Origin: an uncultured Caryophanales bacterium
GTDB taxonomy: Bacteria; Bacillota_I; Bacilli_A; RF39; UBA660
Reading direction: 5' to 3'
DNA length: 42,800 nt
Assembly (NCBI GenBank): GCA_946412015.1
Contig: CAMKGA010000012.1
Coordinates: 1-42,800, forward strand
Part shown: piece after piece, positions 1 through 7,132 of the stretch
Position numbering within the stretch: position 1 is the first letter of the stretch
Layout of the letters: every line of letters starts with the position of its first letter
Made by a program: the position numbers and the translations under genes
The notes under the pieces: generated by a model
Databases searched by the model: none
The model's input: the letters and a program-made list of their open reading frames with translations, nothing else
Told to the model about the DNA's origin: nothing

Positions 1-14
1 ATACATTATACAAA

Positions 15-37
15 AAATGCCCAGAAACTGGACATTT
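15..37. other. Short hairpin near the window edge; rest of 1-204 empty
   Basis: Two 10-bp arms (15-24 and 28-37) pair with one mismatch around an AAA loop. No long T-run follows, so it is only a weak terminator candidate. Apart from this I see no gene, promoter or repeat in positions 1-204. Confidence 0.3.
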
Positions 38-204
38 CTCATACATTTAAATTTCGCTTTATGAAACTGGAATTTACTTTTTCATTTCACGTTTTTTTTA
101 ATTCACATCAATTGTAACACTACAAATCTTCTTTTTTACTTTTCCACGATTTGTGATCAACTTTATATTACAATCCCCTTCAATATTTTTATCAATAGAA
201 AGTT

Positions 205-576
205 CTAAAAAACTCTATTAGAGTTTAACCCAGTGATATTAACAGGAAATGATGATGAATACAAACTAAATTCTCCTGTAATATTTTTCCCTGTTTGGCT
301 CGTAATTTCACTTATTAATTTTGGGTTAACATTAAATATAAATTCTTCTTTATTTTTTACTATTTTTAAAAAACTTATTGCAACTGCTAATCTTGACTTA
401 TTTTCAATCATTAAATCAAAAATATATATGTATTTTCCGTTCACTATATTTTTTGTGTATGAATTTATTATTAGATTTATTCTTTTATGATTGCAAATTA
501 AAATGTATATTGTATTTGCAAGTGAAAGTAATAAAGCTAAACTCGAAATACTTATTGTTATAATGTCTTTTAGCAT
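205..576 (-). CDS. Small membrane-anchored protein of unknown function
   Basis: I do not recognise this protein. It has about 123 residues, with one hydrophobic N-terminal segment (roughly residues 5-30) that should anchor it in the membrane. The rest is polar and beta-rich, with the short motif ENKSRL. The ATG at 576 is chosen because AAGAGG lies 7 bases upstream; a TTG two codons earlier (582) would sit on top of that ribosome-binding site. It is a single gene in an accessory patch beside a HAD phosphatase. Its base composition resembles the neighbours. Function unknown; a role at the cell surface or in a mobile element is possible but not shown. Confidence 0.6.
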   Translation of the reverse strand: MLKDIITISISSLALLLSLANTIYILICNHKRINLIINSYTKNIVNGKYIYIFDLMIENKSRLAVAISFLKIVKNKEEFIFNVNPKLISEITSQTGKNITGEFSLYSSSFPVNITGLNSNRVF

Positions 577-617
577 AAGCAAACCTCTTTTCTATTATAA
601 ACATCTCTACATATTTT

Positions 618-1274
618 TTATTTATAATTATTTCTCTTTACAAGGCAAGTGGGCTTTTCTTTGATGTTCATAACCATTTGTAATAAATATCTCATACTAT
701 GTTCTTTATCAACTATGTAACAATCTATTCCTGCATTTTCTGCCCCAACTTTATCACTTTTAATACTATCGCCTATCATTATGCAATCTTCTTTGTTTGT
801 ATCACCGATAGCTAATTCAAAAGATTCTAAATCAGGTTTCATTGCATCTTCACCTGCAACTATTCCATCTATATAATCATATAATCCAGTTCGCTTTAAT
901 CTTGGTATTTGTGTTCCGCTAAACCAACTCGTAAGAATTATTATTTCCTTACCAGTCGATTTTAAATATTCAAGCAATTCAATAACTCCATCAGGTACAA
1001 CATCCTCTATAGTTTCACCATTATGAATCATCCAACCATTTATTACTTCTTCACTAACAGTAAAGCCATAACTTTTAAAAAAATCACTTAATGTCTTAAA
1101 ATCATATTTTGGAAAATCTAATTCATATTTATTTAATATAGGTTGCTTTTGTTTAAAAAATTCTTCCTGCTCCTCTAAAGGTATCGTTCTTTTAAAATAA
1201 TCATCTTCTTTAGACCAATCTGGAATTAATAAGGTATAATCTAAATCAAAAACATATTTTTTATAATCCATCAT
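618..1274 (-). CDS. HAD-superfamily hydrolase, subfamily IA
   Basis: Haloacid-dehalogenase-type phosphatase of 218 residues acting on a small phosphorylated metabolite in the cytosol; the substrate cannot be read from the sequence. Motif I is FDLDYTLL (nucleophile Asp10, acid/base Asp12), motif II is ILTS (Thr115), motif III is Lys146 in MKPD, motif IV is GDSIKSD (168-174). The cap domain lies between motifs I and II. Start: the frame is open to an ATG at 1319, but a strong promoter at 1299-1327 puts the transcript start near 1292, and GAGGG lies just upstream of the paired ATGs at 1274 and 1271. It is monocistronic. The phosphatase fold is sure; physiological role is open. Confidence 0.85.
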   Translation of the reverse strand: MMDYKKYVFDLDYTLLIPDWSKEDDYFKRTIPLEEQEEFFKQKQPILNKYELDFPKYDFKTLSDFFKSYGFTVSEEVINGWMIHNGETIEDVVPDGVIELLEYLKSTGKEIIILTSWFSGTQIPRLKRTGLYDYIDGIVAGEDAMKPDLESFELAIGDTNKEDCIMIGDSIKSDKVGAENAGIDCYIVDKEHSMRYLLQMVMNIKEKPTCLVKRNNYK

Positions 1275-1298
1275 AGTTTCCCTCATTTCTGGTAAATT

Positions 1299-1327
1299 AT
1301 TATATACCATGATTATCATTTGTACAA
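1299..1327 (-). promoter_or_regulatory. Promoter of the HAD phosphatase gene
   Basis: On the minus strand TTGTAC, a 17-base spacer, then TATAAT, preceded by an AT-rich stretch. It gives a leader of about 18 bases and excludes the upstream start codon at 1319. Confidence 0.75.
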
Positions 1328-1400
1328 CGTCATATCAGCAAAAAAACTTATCTAATAACTTATCTAAAACATTTGATTTTATTAAAGGCATGAAATATTG

Positions 1401-1430
1401 AAAAAAAGATAGAACATTCTATCTTTTTTT
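1401..1430 (-). terminator. Rho-independent terminator, symmetric
   Basis: A perfect 14-bp inverted repeat (1401-1414 and 1417-1430) with a CA loop and runs of seven A and seven T at its ends. It ends the minus-strand leucine-rich-repeat gene just upstream; because of its symmetry it could also stop plus-strand transcripts. Confidence 0.85.
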
Positions 1431-1437
1431 GCCTATA

Positions 1438-1743
1438 CTATCTAGTTTTATGCTTATCGTCTGTTTCGTCTAGTGGCTCAAATTCTTCTTCATCACCTAT
1501 TTTTTTAGGTAGAATAAGACCATCAATATTCGTCAAGTTTTCCAAATGTAATCTACCATCTATTTTTTTAGGTAGAATAAGACCATCAATATTCGTCAAG
1601 TTTTCCAAATGTAATCTACCATCATCATACTCAGAATGTGACATAGCACTTTTAGACTTTAATTCACTAGAAAGTTTTTTTAATTCTTCTAATTTTAAAC
1701 TATCAACTTGTGAAAGTTTTTCTGCTCTATCTTCTTTCTCCAT
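1438..1743 (-). CDS. Short protein with two identical 21-residue leucine-rich repeats
   Basis: A 101-residue protein. A charged helical N-terminus (residues 1-40, rich in Lys, Glu and Leu) leads into two identical copies of a 21-residue unit beginning DGRLHLENLTNIDG, then an acidic tail. Units of this kind, with a LTNIDGLxLP pattern, recall leucine-rich or beta-solenoid repeats that occur in long arrays in Firmicutes phage and surface proteins; here only two units are left. The copies are identical at DNA level too (1498-1560 and 1561-1623), so the duplication is recent. The ATG follows GGAGAGGTGA with a rather long gap of about 10 bases. It has its own promoter and terminator, so it is probably expressed. 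It may be a remnant of a longer repeat protein. Function unknown. Confidence 0.6.
   Translation of the reverse strand: MEKEDRAEKLSQVDSLKLEELKKLSSELKSKSAMSHSEYDDGRLHLENLTNIDGLILPKKIDGRLHLENLTNIDGLILPKKIGDEEEFEPLDETDDKHKTR
1498..1623. repeat. Perfect tandem duplication, 2 x 63 bp
   Basis: Positions 1498-1560 and 1561-1623 are identical and in frame (21 codons each) inside the leucine-rich-repeat gene. Confidence 0.97.
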
Positions 1744-1771
1744 ATTGTAATATCACCTCTCCTACAGTATC

Positions 1772-1800
1772 ATTATAACATAATTTTAACCTATAAAGAA
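1772..1800 (-). promoter_or_regulatory. Promoter of the leucine-rich-repeat gene
   Basis: Extended -10 (TG, one base, TATAAT; TATAAT at 1772-1777) with a weak TTCTTT -35 at 17-base spacing. Confidence 0.65.
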
Positions 1801-1867
1801 TATATTTTGCATAGTTTGCATAATTTTTTTAATTCCGCTAATTTTAATTTGGATTTCCGGTTTTATA

Positions 1868-1896
1868 TAGAAAACTGAAATAAGTCTTGTTATAAT
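1868..1896 (+). promoter_or_regulatory. Probable promoter of the IS30 transposase gene
   Basis: Extended -10 (TGTTATAAT, TATAAT at 1891-1896) with a poor -35. It lies 38 bases before the transposase start. Confidence 0.5.
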
Positions 1897-1933
1897 ATGT
1901 TTTATGTTTCCTCGCATGAAGGAGGGATTAAAA

Positions 1934-3046
1934 ATGAAACAATGGAAACATTTAAAATTTGAACAAAGAAAGACAATTTCATCAGGTATATCACATGGAT
2001 ATTTATTAAGAGAAATTGGTGAAAATTTATTAGTTGATCCTACCAATGTTTCAAAAGAAGTTAAAAGAAATAGAATTGAAATTTCTGTTGGATTAAATAA
2101 TAATTGTAAAAAAACTCAACGTTGGCCCTATGTTTGTACTGGATGTAAAGAAAGATATAATAATTGTCCTTTTACAAAATACAAATATGATGCTAGTAAA
2201 GCGCAAGAAAAAGCTGATATTAATTTAATCAATTCAAGGAGAGGCATTGATGTTGATGATGAAGAATTTAAACAATTAGATTCTATTATTAAAAATGGTG
2301 TTGATGAAAACAAATCTATCTATCAAATTAAAATTGAAAATAATGATATTATTAAAAAATCTGTATCAACATTATATGGTTATATTAATAAAGGTTATTT
2401 AACTACTAAAAGAATTGATTTACCTTATGCAGTTAAATTAAAAAAAAGAAAGCATAATAAAAAGTATGAGTATTCTGAAAATAATAAAATTGATAGAACT
2501 GGTCATACTTATCTTGATTATCTTGCTTTTTTACATAAGAATCCAGGAATCTACGTCTGGCAACTTGATTTCCTGGGTGCCATAAAAACAGATAACAATA
2601 ATATTTTAACATTTATTTTGCCAAATTTACAATTCACTTTATTAGATATTATTAATAAGACTAATTCCAATAAAGTTGTTGATTTTTTTGATAAAATTGG
2701 AATCAATAATTTTAAGTCTCTATTTCCTGTTATTCTAACTGATAGAGATTCAAATTTTTCCGATATCGAAGGAATTTGTTTTTCTAAAATTACTGGGGAA
2801 GAACGATGTAAATTATTTTTCTGTGATCCCTATGTATCAAATCAGAAACCTAATGTAGAAAATATGAACAAACAAATAAGATTATTCTTTCCTAAAGGTA
2901 AATCTATAGATAAATATTCAAAAAATGATATAAAACAAATCAATTATATATTATTAAACAAACCTTTAAAATCTCTTGACTCTTATACACCAAAAGATGC
3001 ATTTTTTAAAGTATTTGATGAAGATTTATTTAACCAATTATTCTAG
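1934..3046 (+). CDS. IS30-family transposase
   Basis: A 370-residue DDE transposase. N-terminal helix-turn-helix (about residues 8-45, LREIGENLLVDPTNVSKEVKRN) typical of IS30; then a cysteine cluster (C58, C68, C71, C78) that looks like a zinc ribbon and is common in one IS30 branch; then the catalytic core with Asp212 (WQLDFLG), Asp270 (LTDRDSNF) and Glu309 (NVENMNKQIR). All three acidic residues are present and the frame is intact, so the enzyme may be active. Start: ATG at 1934 behind GGAGGG; an in-frame ATG at 1904 lies too close to the -10 box. It is transcribed against the replication direction, unlike the housekeeping genes. I could not find convincing terminal inverted repeats, so the element ends are undefined. 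Confidence 0.9.
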   Translation: MKQWKHLKFEQRKTISSGISHGYLLREIGENLLVDPTNVSKEVKRNRIEISVGLNNNCKKTQRWPYVCTGCKERYNNCPFTKYKYDASKAQEKADINLINSRRGIDVDDEEFKQLDSIIKNGVDENKSIYQIKIENNDIIKKSVSTLYGYINKGYLTTKRIDLPYAVKLKKRKHNKKYEYSENNKIDRTGHTYLDYLAFLHKNPGIYVWQLDFLGAIKTDNNNILTFILPNLQFTLLDIINKTNSNKVVDFFDKIGINNFKSLFPVILTDRDSNFSDIEGICFSKITGEERCKLFFCDPYVSNQKPNVENMNKQIRLFFPKGKSIDKYSKNDIKQINYILLNKPLKSLDSYTPKDAFFKVFDEDLFNQLF

Positions 3047-3099
3047 TATTTGTCAATGGCGAACGATAGTGAGTTCATCTTGACCATTGACAAGAACTA
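3044..3099 (+). other. Long palindrome overlapping the transposase stop codon
   Basis: Arms 3044-3059 and 3084-3099 pair over 14 of 16 positions, 10 of them an unbroken TTGTCAATGG/CCATTGACAA stem. The 24-base loop holds a second small stem GAAC/GTTC (3061-3064 and 3073-3076). There is no clean T-run after it. It may be an element-specific terminator or a transposase recognition structure. Confidence 0.6.
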
Positions 3100-3115
3100 T
3101 TAATTTATAATATTT

Positions 3116-3144
3116 TAACAAATAAAGTTCACCTTTATTTGTTA
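3116..3144. terminator. Perfect 12-bp inverted repeat, possible terminator
   Basis: TAACAAATAAAG (3116-3127) and its exact complement (3133-3144) around a TTCAC loop. The right arm contains TTTATTT but no strong T-run follows, so a terminator role is only possible. Confidence 0.4.
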
Positions 3145-3436
3145 CTAACAATTTAAATTATTATAGTTACAAAGAAACACAAAAAACTGCATTTAGTTTG
3201 AAAAACTGCAATAGCCCAGTTATTTTTGTCGTGGAAAAATTTAAGTTTTTTATATAAAAAATATCAGTTTTATTGCAGCTTACATGTTTTTTTCTGCATT
3301 AAGTCTGATATTTAACCATTTTATTACTAAAACTGCATTTACTCTAAAAATTTACGAAATTTTTTTAATTTTTACATTTATTTGATAGTCATCAAAGAAA
3401 TTTATGTCTCCCCATACAATTTGTATAATTATTAAA
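3145..3436. other. Non-coding AT-rich stretch with short repeats after the IS30 gene
   Basis: No gene is visible between the transposase and gpsA. The stretch holds AAAACTGCATTTA twice (3183-3195, 3329-3341), a shorter AAAACTGCA (3202-3210), and a nested hairpin with outer arms AAATATCAG/CTGATATTT (3259-3267, 3305-3313) and inner TGCAG/CTGCA. It may include the right end of the insertion element or debris of older ones. Confidence 0.5.
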
Positions 3437-3465
3437 TGGAATTATATAAAATTATATGGTATTAT
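3437..3465 (+). promoter_or_regulatory. Probable gpsA promoter
   Basis: Extended -10 TGGTATTAT (TATTAT at 3460-3465) with a poor -35 (TGGAAT); the transcript would start about 17 bases before the gpsA ATG. Confidence 0.4.
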
Positions 3466-3488
3466 ATTTATTGGAAAAGAGATGAAAT

Positions 3489-4454
3489 ATGAAAATAGGT
3501 ATTATTGGTACAGGTGTATTTGGAATAGCTATTGCATCTATTTTATATAAAAATGGCAATGAAATTTCAATGTGGACTAAGTTTGAAGAAGAAAAAAAGG
3601 AATTAAGTAATAACAGAATAAGAAATAATCTTAATAATTATAAAATTCCAGATGATATTAAAATTACAAATAATATTAATGAGGTTTGTGAAAATAAAGA
3701 TATTATATTTATTGTTGTGCCCGCTGAATTTGTTTCAAGTACTTGCAAACTTGCAATTCCATATATTAAAAATCAGCATATATGTATTGCATCAAAAGGA
3801 ATTGAAGAGAGTAGTAGTATGTTTTTACCTGACATAGTAAAACAATTATTCAATACAAACAAAGTATGTGTTATTTCTGGGCCAACATTTGCAATTGATA
3901 TTGTTAATGATGTTCCAATTGGATTATCACTTGCAAGTTATAATCCAAGCACTAGTAAAATTGTTTATGATGCTTTAAAAAATGATAAAGTTAAGATATT
4001 TAAGACTAACGATGTTATAGGTACTTGTATATGTGGATCTATAAAAAACGTTTTAGCTATAGCAAGTGGTATTGTTGATGGTCTAAATTTTCCAATATCA
4101 ACTCAAGCAATGCTTATAACACAAGCCCTACATGATGTTGAAGAATTAATAAATAAACTGGGTGGGACTGGAAGAACAATTTTATCATTTGCAGGATTTG
4201 GAGATATTATTCTTACTTGTACAAGCAGCAAGAGTAGAAATTACACTTTAGGTAAATTAATTGGAAGTAAAGTAGGGGATAAAGAAATAAATGAATATAC
4301 TAATAGTACAACAATTGAAGGTTTAACAGCTTTAAGAAGTATTCATAATATTATAAACGATAATAAGATAGATATTCCAATAATAAAATTGATATATGAT
4401 ATAGTGTATAATAAAAAAAATCCTGAAAGTATTATTTCTTTTTTAACAAAATAA
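3489..4454 (+). CDS. gpsA: Glycerol-3-phosphate dehydrogenase [NAD(P)+]
   Basis: Cytosolic enzyme that reduces dihydroxyacetone phosphate to sn-glycerol-3-phosphate, the backbone for phospholipids. With 321 residues it is near the usual length (about 330). The Rossmann motif GTGVFG is at 7-12, SKG with Lys103, the ISGPTFA motif at 129-135, the catalytic Lys186 in SIKNVLA, and the substrate-loop motif GFGDIILTC near residue 240. It stands alone between an insertion element and a terminator and points against replication; in many Firmicutes it sits with der (engA), so it has probably been moved here. Identification is secure. Confidence 0.92.
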   Translation: MKIGIIGTGVFGIAIASILYKNGNEISMWTKFEEEKKELSNNRIRNNLNNYKIPDDIKITNNINEVCENKDIIFIVVPAEFVSSTCKLAIPYIKNQHICIASKGIEESSSMFLPDIVKQLFNTNKVCVISGPTFAIDIVNDVPIGLSLASYNPSTSKIVYDALKNDKVKIFKTNDVIGTCICGSIKNVLAIASGIVDGLNFPISTQAMLITQALHDVEELINKLGGTGRTILSFAGFGDIILTCTSSKSRNYTLGKLIGSKVGDKEINEYTNSTTIEGLTALRSIHNIINDNKIDIPIIKLIYDIVYNKKNPESIISFLTK

Positions 4455-4480
4455 AAAAGCTTAACGCTTTTCTTTTTTTT
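4454..4480 (+). terminator. Terminator of gpsA
   Basis: AAAAGC, loop TTAAC, GCTTTT, followed by C and eight T, directly after the gpsA stop. Confidence 0.8.
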
Positions 4481-4687
4481 ATTTCCATTTATTTTTGATA
4501 TTTCACTTTTAAATTTTTCATCAAAGATGGTAAAGGATTTGATTAATTTATTATTATTATAAATTCTTATTGAAGAATTATTTGCTCCAATTATCTCTAC
4601 TTCATAATAATTATATGTATTATCGTCATATACAAAATTATATATTTTTTTAATATCTTCTATTTCAATTACTTCTTCACAAAACAT
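4455..4687 (-). pseudogene. Possible gene remnant, antisense to the gpsA terminator
   Basis: An open minus-strand frame starting at 4687 gives about 75 protein-like residues (rich in Ile, Tyr, Asn, with EVEIIGANNSSIRIYN) before it runs through the gpsA terminator and into gpsA antisense. No ribosome-binding site precedes the ATG. I do not recognise it. It may be the surviving piece of a longer gene or a chance open frame in AT-rich DNA. Confidence 0.25.
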
Positions 4688-4903
4688 TTTTTATATTATT
4701 TATATCATTTGCATTAATTTTTATTATTTATTATATAATTATAAAATATATTCATTATTATACTTATTAAATATAATATTTAAATTATATTTTTTTCAAT
4801 TAATTCAACTTCTTGTCTTTTTTTTTAATAGAAAGACAATAGTAAAGATGCCTCAATACTTGTTGAACCTAATCACACACACTATCACCATTATATTGAC
4901 TCT
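4688..4903. other. AT-rich intergenic stretch
   Basis: Almost pure A and T up to about 4800. A hairpin TTGTCTTT/AAAGACAA lies near 4813-4840. I see no gene, promoter or RNA that I can support. Confidence 0.4.
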
Positions 4904-5104
4904 TTACTTAAAAATAGTATCATCTACACTTATTGTTACATAAGCTATATCACCTTTACTATAACTTTCAATATTTTTAATATTATATTGATCATCATAA
5001 AATCTATTAGCACTATTTAAAATATTATCTAAGCTATTTCTATTATAACCTGTTATTATAAATATAAAAACAAGTATAAATATATATTTAAGACTTTTAT
5101 ACAA
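4904..5104 (-). pseudogene. Lipoprotein-like fragment with a lost lipobox cysteine
   Basis: A 66-residue frame: basic start, hydrophobic stretch (about residues 7-18), then IITGYN, where a lipobox would read IITGCN. One base change (TGT to TAT) would explain it. The rest (about 47 residues) ends abruptly after VDDTIFK. The TTG start lies only two bases from AGGAG, too close for normal initiation, although an extended -10 (TGATATAAT, TATAAT at 5120-5125) is present upstream. The likeliest reading is a decayed lipoprotein gene; a short secreted or membrane peptide cannot be excluded. Function unknown. Confidence 0.4.
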
Positions 5105-5146
5105 TTCTCCTATACAAATATTATATCAGGTTTATTATTTACTTAT

Positions 5147-5178
5147 AAAAAAAATTAACCGTTTTATTAGTTAATTTT
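5147..5178 (-). terminator. Terminator of rpsF-ssb-rpsR
   Basis: Minus strand: AAAATTAAC, 10-base loop, GTTAATTTT, running into a T-run; arms 5151-5159 and 5170-5178. Confidence 0.75.
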
Positions 5179-5183
5179 AATTA

Positions 5184-5402
5184 CTATTTAACAAAAGGTA
5201 TTAAAGCCATATGACGTGCATACTTAATTTGTGTTGCTATATGTCTTTGATGTTTTGCACAAGCACCTGTTACTCTTCTAGGTAAAATTTTACCTCTATC
5301 AGCACTTATATATTTTTTAATTGTATCGATATCTTTATAATCAACATCTTTTCCAGCACACATTTGGCATACTTTTTTCTTTTTTCTATAAAATTCAGCC
5401 AT
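5184..5402 (-). CDS. rpsR: Ribosomal protein bS18
   Basis: Small-subunit protein that pairs with bS6 on the 30S platform. It has 72 residues, normal for the family, with the conserved core [34 protein letters not shown] in outline (about residues 32-66; only part is needed to identify it). CQMC near residue 13 plus Cys and His in GACAKH suggest the zinc-binding form. Third gene of the rpsF-ssb-rpsR operon; AAGGAGG precedes the ATG and a terminator follows the stop. Confidence 0.95.
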   Translation of the reverse strand: MAEFYRKKKKVCQMCAGKDVDYKDIDTIKKYISADRGKILPRRVTGACAKHQRHIATQIKYARHMALIPFVK

Positions 5403-5414
5403 AATCTATCCTCC

Positions 5415-5882
5415 TTAATCTAAGAAGTTTTCATCTATAGATACACTATCACCAAAATCAGCAAATGGATCATTATCTACAGAACCACCATTAGATGAAG
5501 AATTATTATCAGTTTCAAAATCATATGGTGTTTCTTGTTGAATATTTGATGATTCTGTTGCAGATTTCTTACTTTCAACAAATTCAAAACTATCTAGTTG
5601 AACATCAGTTGTATATCTTTTATTTCCTTCTTTATCTGTATAATTACTAGTTCTTATACTACCTTCAATACAAATTTGACGTCCCTTATCAAAATATCTT
5701 GATATAGTTTCCGCATTTTTATTCCATGCTACTACATTTATAAAATCAGTATCTCTTGTACCATCTTGTCTAGCAAAAGGTCTATTTACAGCTACTGAAA
5801 ATCTTGTATATGCAGTATTAGAAGGAGTATATCTTAACTCAGGTTTAGCAGTTAATCTTCCAAGTAAAATTACTTTGTTCAT
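5415..5882 (-). CDS. ssb: Single-stranded DNA-binding protein
   Basis: Tetrameric protein that coats single-stranded DNA at replication forks and recruits repair proteins. The OB fold covers residues 1-105 (start MNKVILLGRL, then RFSVAVNRPF and FINVVAWNKNAETISRYFDKG region). A Ser/Asn/Asp-rich linker follows, then an acidic end. Oddity: the tail ends ENFLD instead of the usual DDLPF-type tip whose last Phe docks into partner proteins. The acidic character is kept but the final Phe is not terminal. Middle gene of the ribosomal protein operon, the standard context for ssb in Firmicutes. Length 155, normal. Confidence 0.94.
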   Translation of the reverse strand: MNKVILLGRLTAKPELRYTPSNTAYTRFSVAVNRPFARQDGTRDTDFINVVAWNKNAETISRYFDKGRQICIEGSIRTSNYTDKEGNKRYTTDVQLDSFEFVESKKSATESSNIQQETPYDFETDNNSSSNGGSVDNDPFADFGDSVSIDENFLD

Positions 5883-5893
5883 AAATACCTCTC

Positions 5894-6196
5894 TTATTTT
5901 TCTTTTCTAATTATTAAATGTCTTATTATGTCAGAACTAATAAGTGCTAAACGATCAAATTCTTTAACAGCTTTATCATCATTAGCTTCAATATTAATAA
6001 CATAATAATATCCACTTTTATATGTATCATTACCTTTTTTTATTTCATATGCTAATGTTCTTTGGCCCCAGGCATCTACATTTGTAACTTTTGCATCATT
6101 AGTTTCTAATGTTTTTTGAAAGTTTGCAGCTACATTCTTTATTTCTTCTTCTTGTAATGTAGGTTTTACGATAAACATAATTTCATAATTTCTCAT
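5894..6196 (-). CDS. rpsF: Ribosomal protein bS6
   Basis: Small-subunit protein that forms a heterodimer with bS18. About 100 residues from MRNYEIMFIVKP, with the conserved GQRTLAYEIKKG near residue 43-54 and GYYYVINIEA after it. The start is the ATG at 6196: a GTG three codons upstream lies inside the AAGGAGGTG ribosome-binding site and is not a real start. First gene of rpsF-ssb-rpsR, driven by the promoter at 6260-6288. Confidence 0.95.
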   Translation of the reverse strand: MRNYEIMFIVKPTLQEEEIKNVAANFQKTLETNDAKVTNVDAWGQRTLAYEIKKGNDTYKSGYYYVINIEANDDKAVKEFDRLALISSDIIRHLIIRKEK

Positions 6197-6259
6197 TTTT
6201 TCCACCTCCTTATGGTCTTTGGCTCAAGAGAGCAAGGAGTAATTTAATACTCGCTAAAG
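6197..6259 (-). promoter_or_regulatory. rpsF 5' leader with a small hairpin
   Basis: About 57 bases of leader. AGCGAGTA, loop, TACTC, three-base bulge, GCT can fold (roughly 6231-6255). Many bacteria control rpsF through a leader element that binds S6:S18 and carries a CCG motif; I see a hairpin in the right place but no clear CCG, so the link is speculative. Confidence 0.3.
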
Positions 6260-6288
6260 ATTATAACAAATTAATTTGATTTTGTAAA
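6260..6288 (-). promoter_or_regulatory. rpsF operon promoter
   Basis: Minus strand TTTACA, 17-base spacer, TATAAT with a TG one base upstream of the -10. Confidence 0.85.
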
Positions 6289-6294
6289 CTATTT

Positions 6295-6474
6295 TTATTA
6301 ATAACAGAGAAAAAGTACTTTTCTTGAAAAAAATTTTTTAGCCTATAATAGGTCTTTTTGAAGTGAAATAAAATTTCTTTTTTGAGAAGAAAAAAATTAA
6401 TAATTATTATTTTTATCAAATTTTTTCTATTTTTACTGATTTAATTAAATTTACTCTTTTTCTCTGATTAATAA
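6295..6474. repeat. About 180-bp segment with imperfect terminal inverted repeats
   Basis: TTATTAATAACAGAGAAAAA at 6295-6314 (continuing GTA) is mirrored by 6452-6474, over about 22 bases with small gaps. Internally there are smaller stems such as CCTA/TAGG. It fills the gap between the ung stop and the rpsF promoter. It could be a miniature inverted-repeat element or a large terminator-like structure; no target-site duplication is evident. Confidence 0.35.
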
Positions 6475-6481
6475 TGAATAA

Positions 6482-7132
6482 TTACCAATTAATTTTTTCT
6501 ATTCCTAGTTCTTCTAAATAATTATTACATTTACTAAATGGCTTACTACCGAAAAAACCACGTGATGCAGATAGGGGAGATGGATGTGCACTTTCAATTA
6601 TTTTATGCCTAGAATTAGTTATTAAAGATTTTTTACTTCTAGCAAAATTACCCCACAATAAAAATATTACTGGTTTTTCTCTTTGGTTTAGATATCCTAT
6701 TATATTATCTGTAAATATTTCCCAACCTTTATTTTTATGTGATAATGGTTTATCTTGTTCTACTGTCATTATTGAATTTAATAATAATACTCCCTGTTTT
6801 GCCCAATCTGTTAGGTCAGTTTGATTTCTTTCTATTCCTAAATCACTTTTTAATTCTTTAAAAATATTTAATAGGGAAGGAGGCATTTTAATTCCTTCCT
6901 TTACAGAGAAACTGAGCCCATGAGCTTCTCCTAAACCATGATATGGATCTTGACCTAATATTACAACTTTTACATCATCATAATCAGTAAACCTCAATGC
7001 ATCAAATATATTTTCATATGGTGGAAATATAGTCTTTTTCTTATATTCATTTTTTATAAATATTCCAAGCTTTTTAAAATAATCTTTTTTAAATTCTTCT
7101 TCTAATACAATATCCCATTTTTTATTAATCAA
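6482..7132 (-). CDS. ung: Uracil-DNA glycosylase, family 1
   Basis: Removes uracil from DNA to begin base-excision repair. 216 residues, typical for the family. The water-activating motif GQDPYHG is at 60-66 with Asp62, and the leucine-loop motif HPSPLSA is near residue 182. Starts at a TTG (7132) that overlaps the end of lgt by 8 bases; AGAAGG lies upstream, and no better start exists. Last gene of the uvrB-yvlD-lgt-ung run, so two of its four genes are DNA repair. Confidence 0.94.
   Translation of the reverse strand: MINKKWDIVLEEEFKKDYFKKLGIFIKNEYKKKTIFPPYENIFDALRFTDYDDVKVVILGQDPYHGLGEAHGLSFSVKEGIKMPPSLLNIFKELKSDLGIERNQTDLTDWAKQGVLLLNSIMTVEQDKPLSHKNKGWEIFTDNIIGYLNQREKPVIFLLWGNFARSKKSLITNSRHKIIESAHPSPLSASRGFFGSKPFSKCNNYLEELGIEKINW

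Noticed and set aside
1880-3480. Terminal inverted repeats of the IS30 element
   Set aside because: I compared both flanks and found only short AT-rich matches, none convincing.
4834-4915. Plus-strand open frame with a His-rich protein-like stretch
   Set aside because: No start codon with ribosome-binding site, and it soon turns into antisense of the lipoprotein-like fragment.
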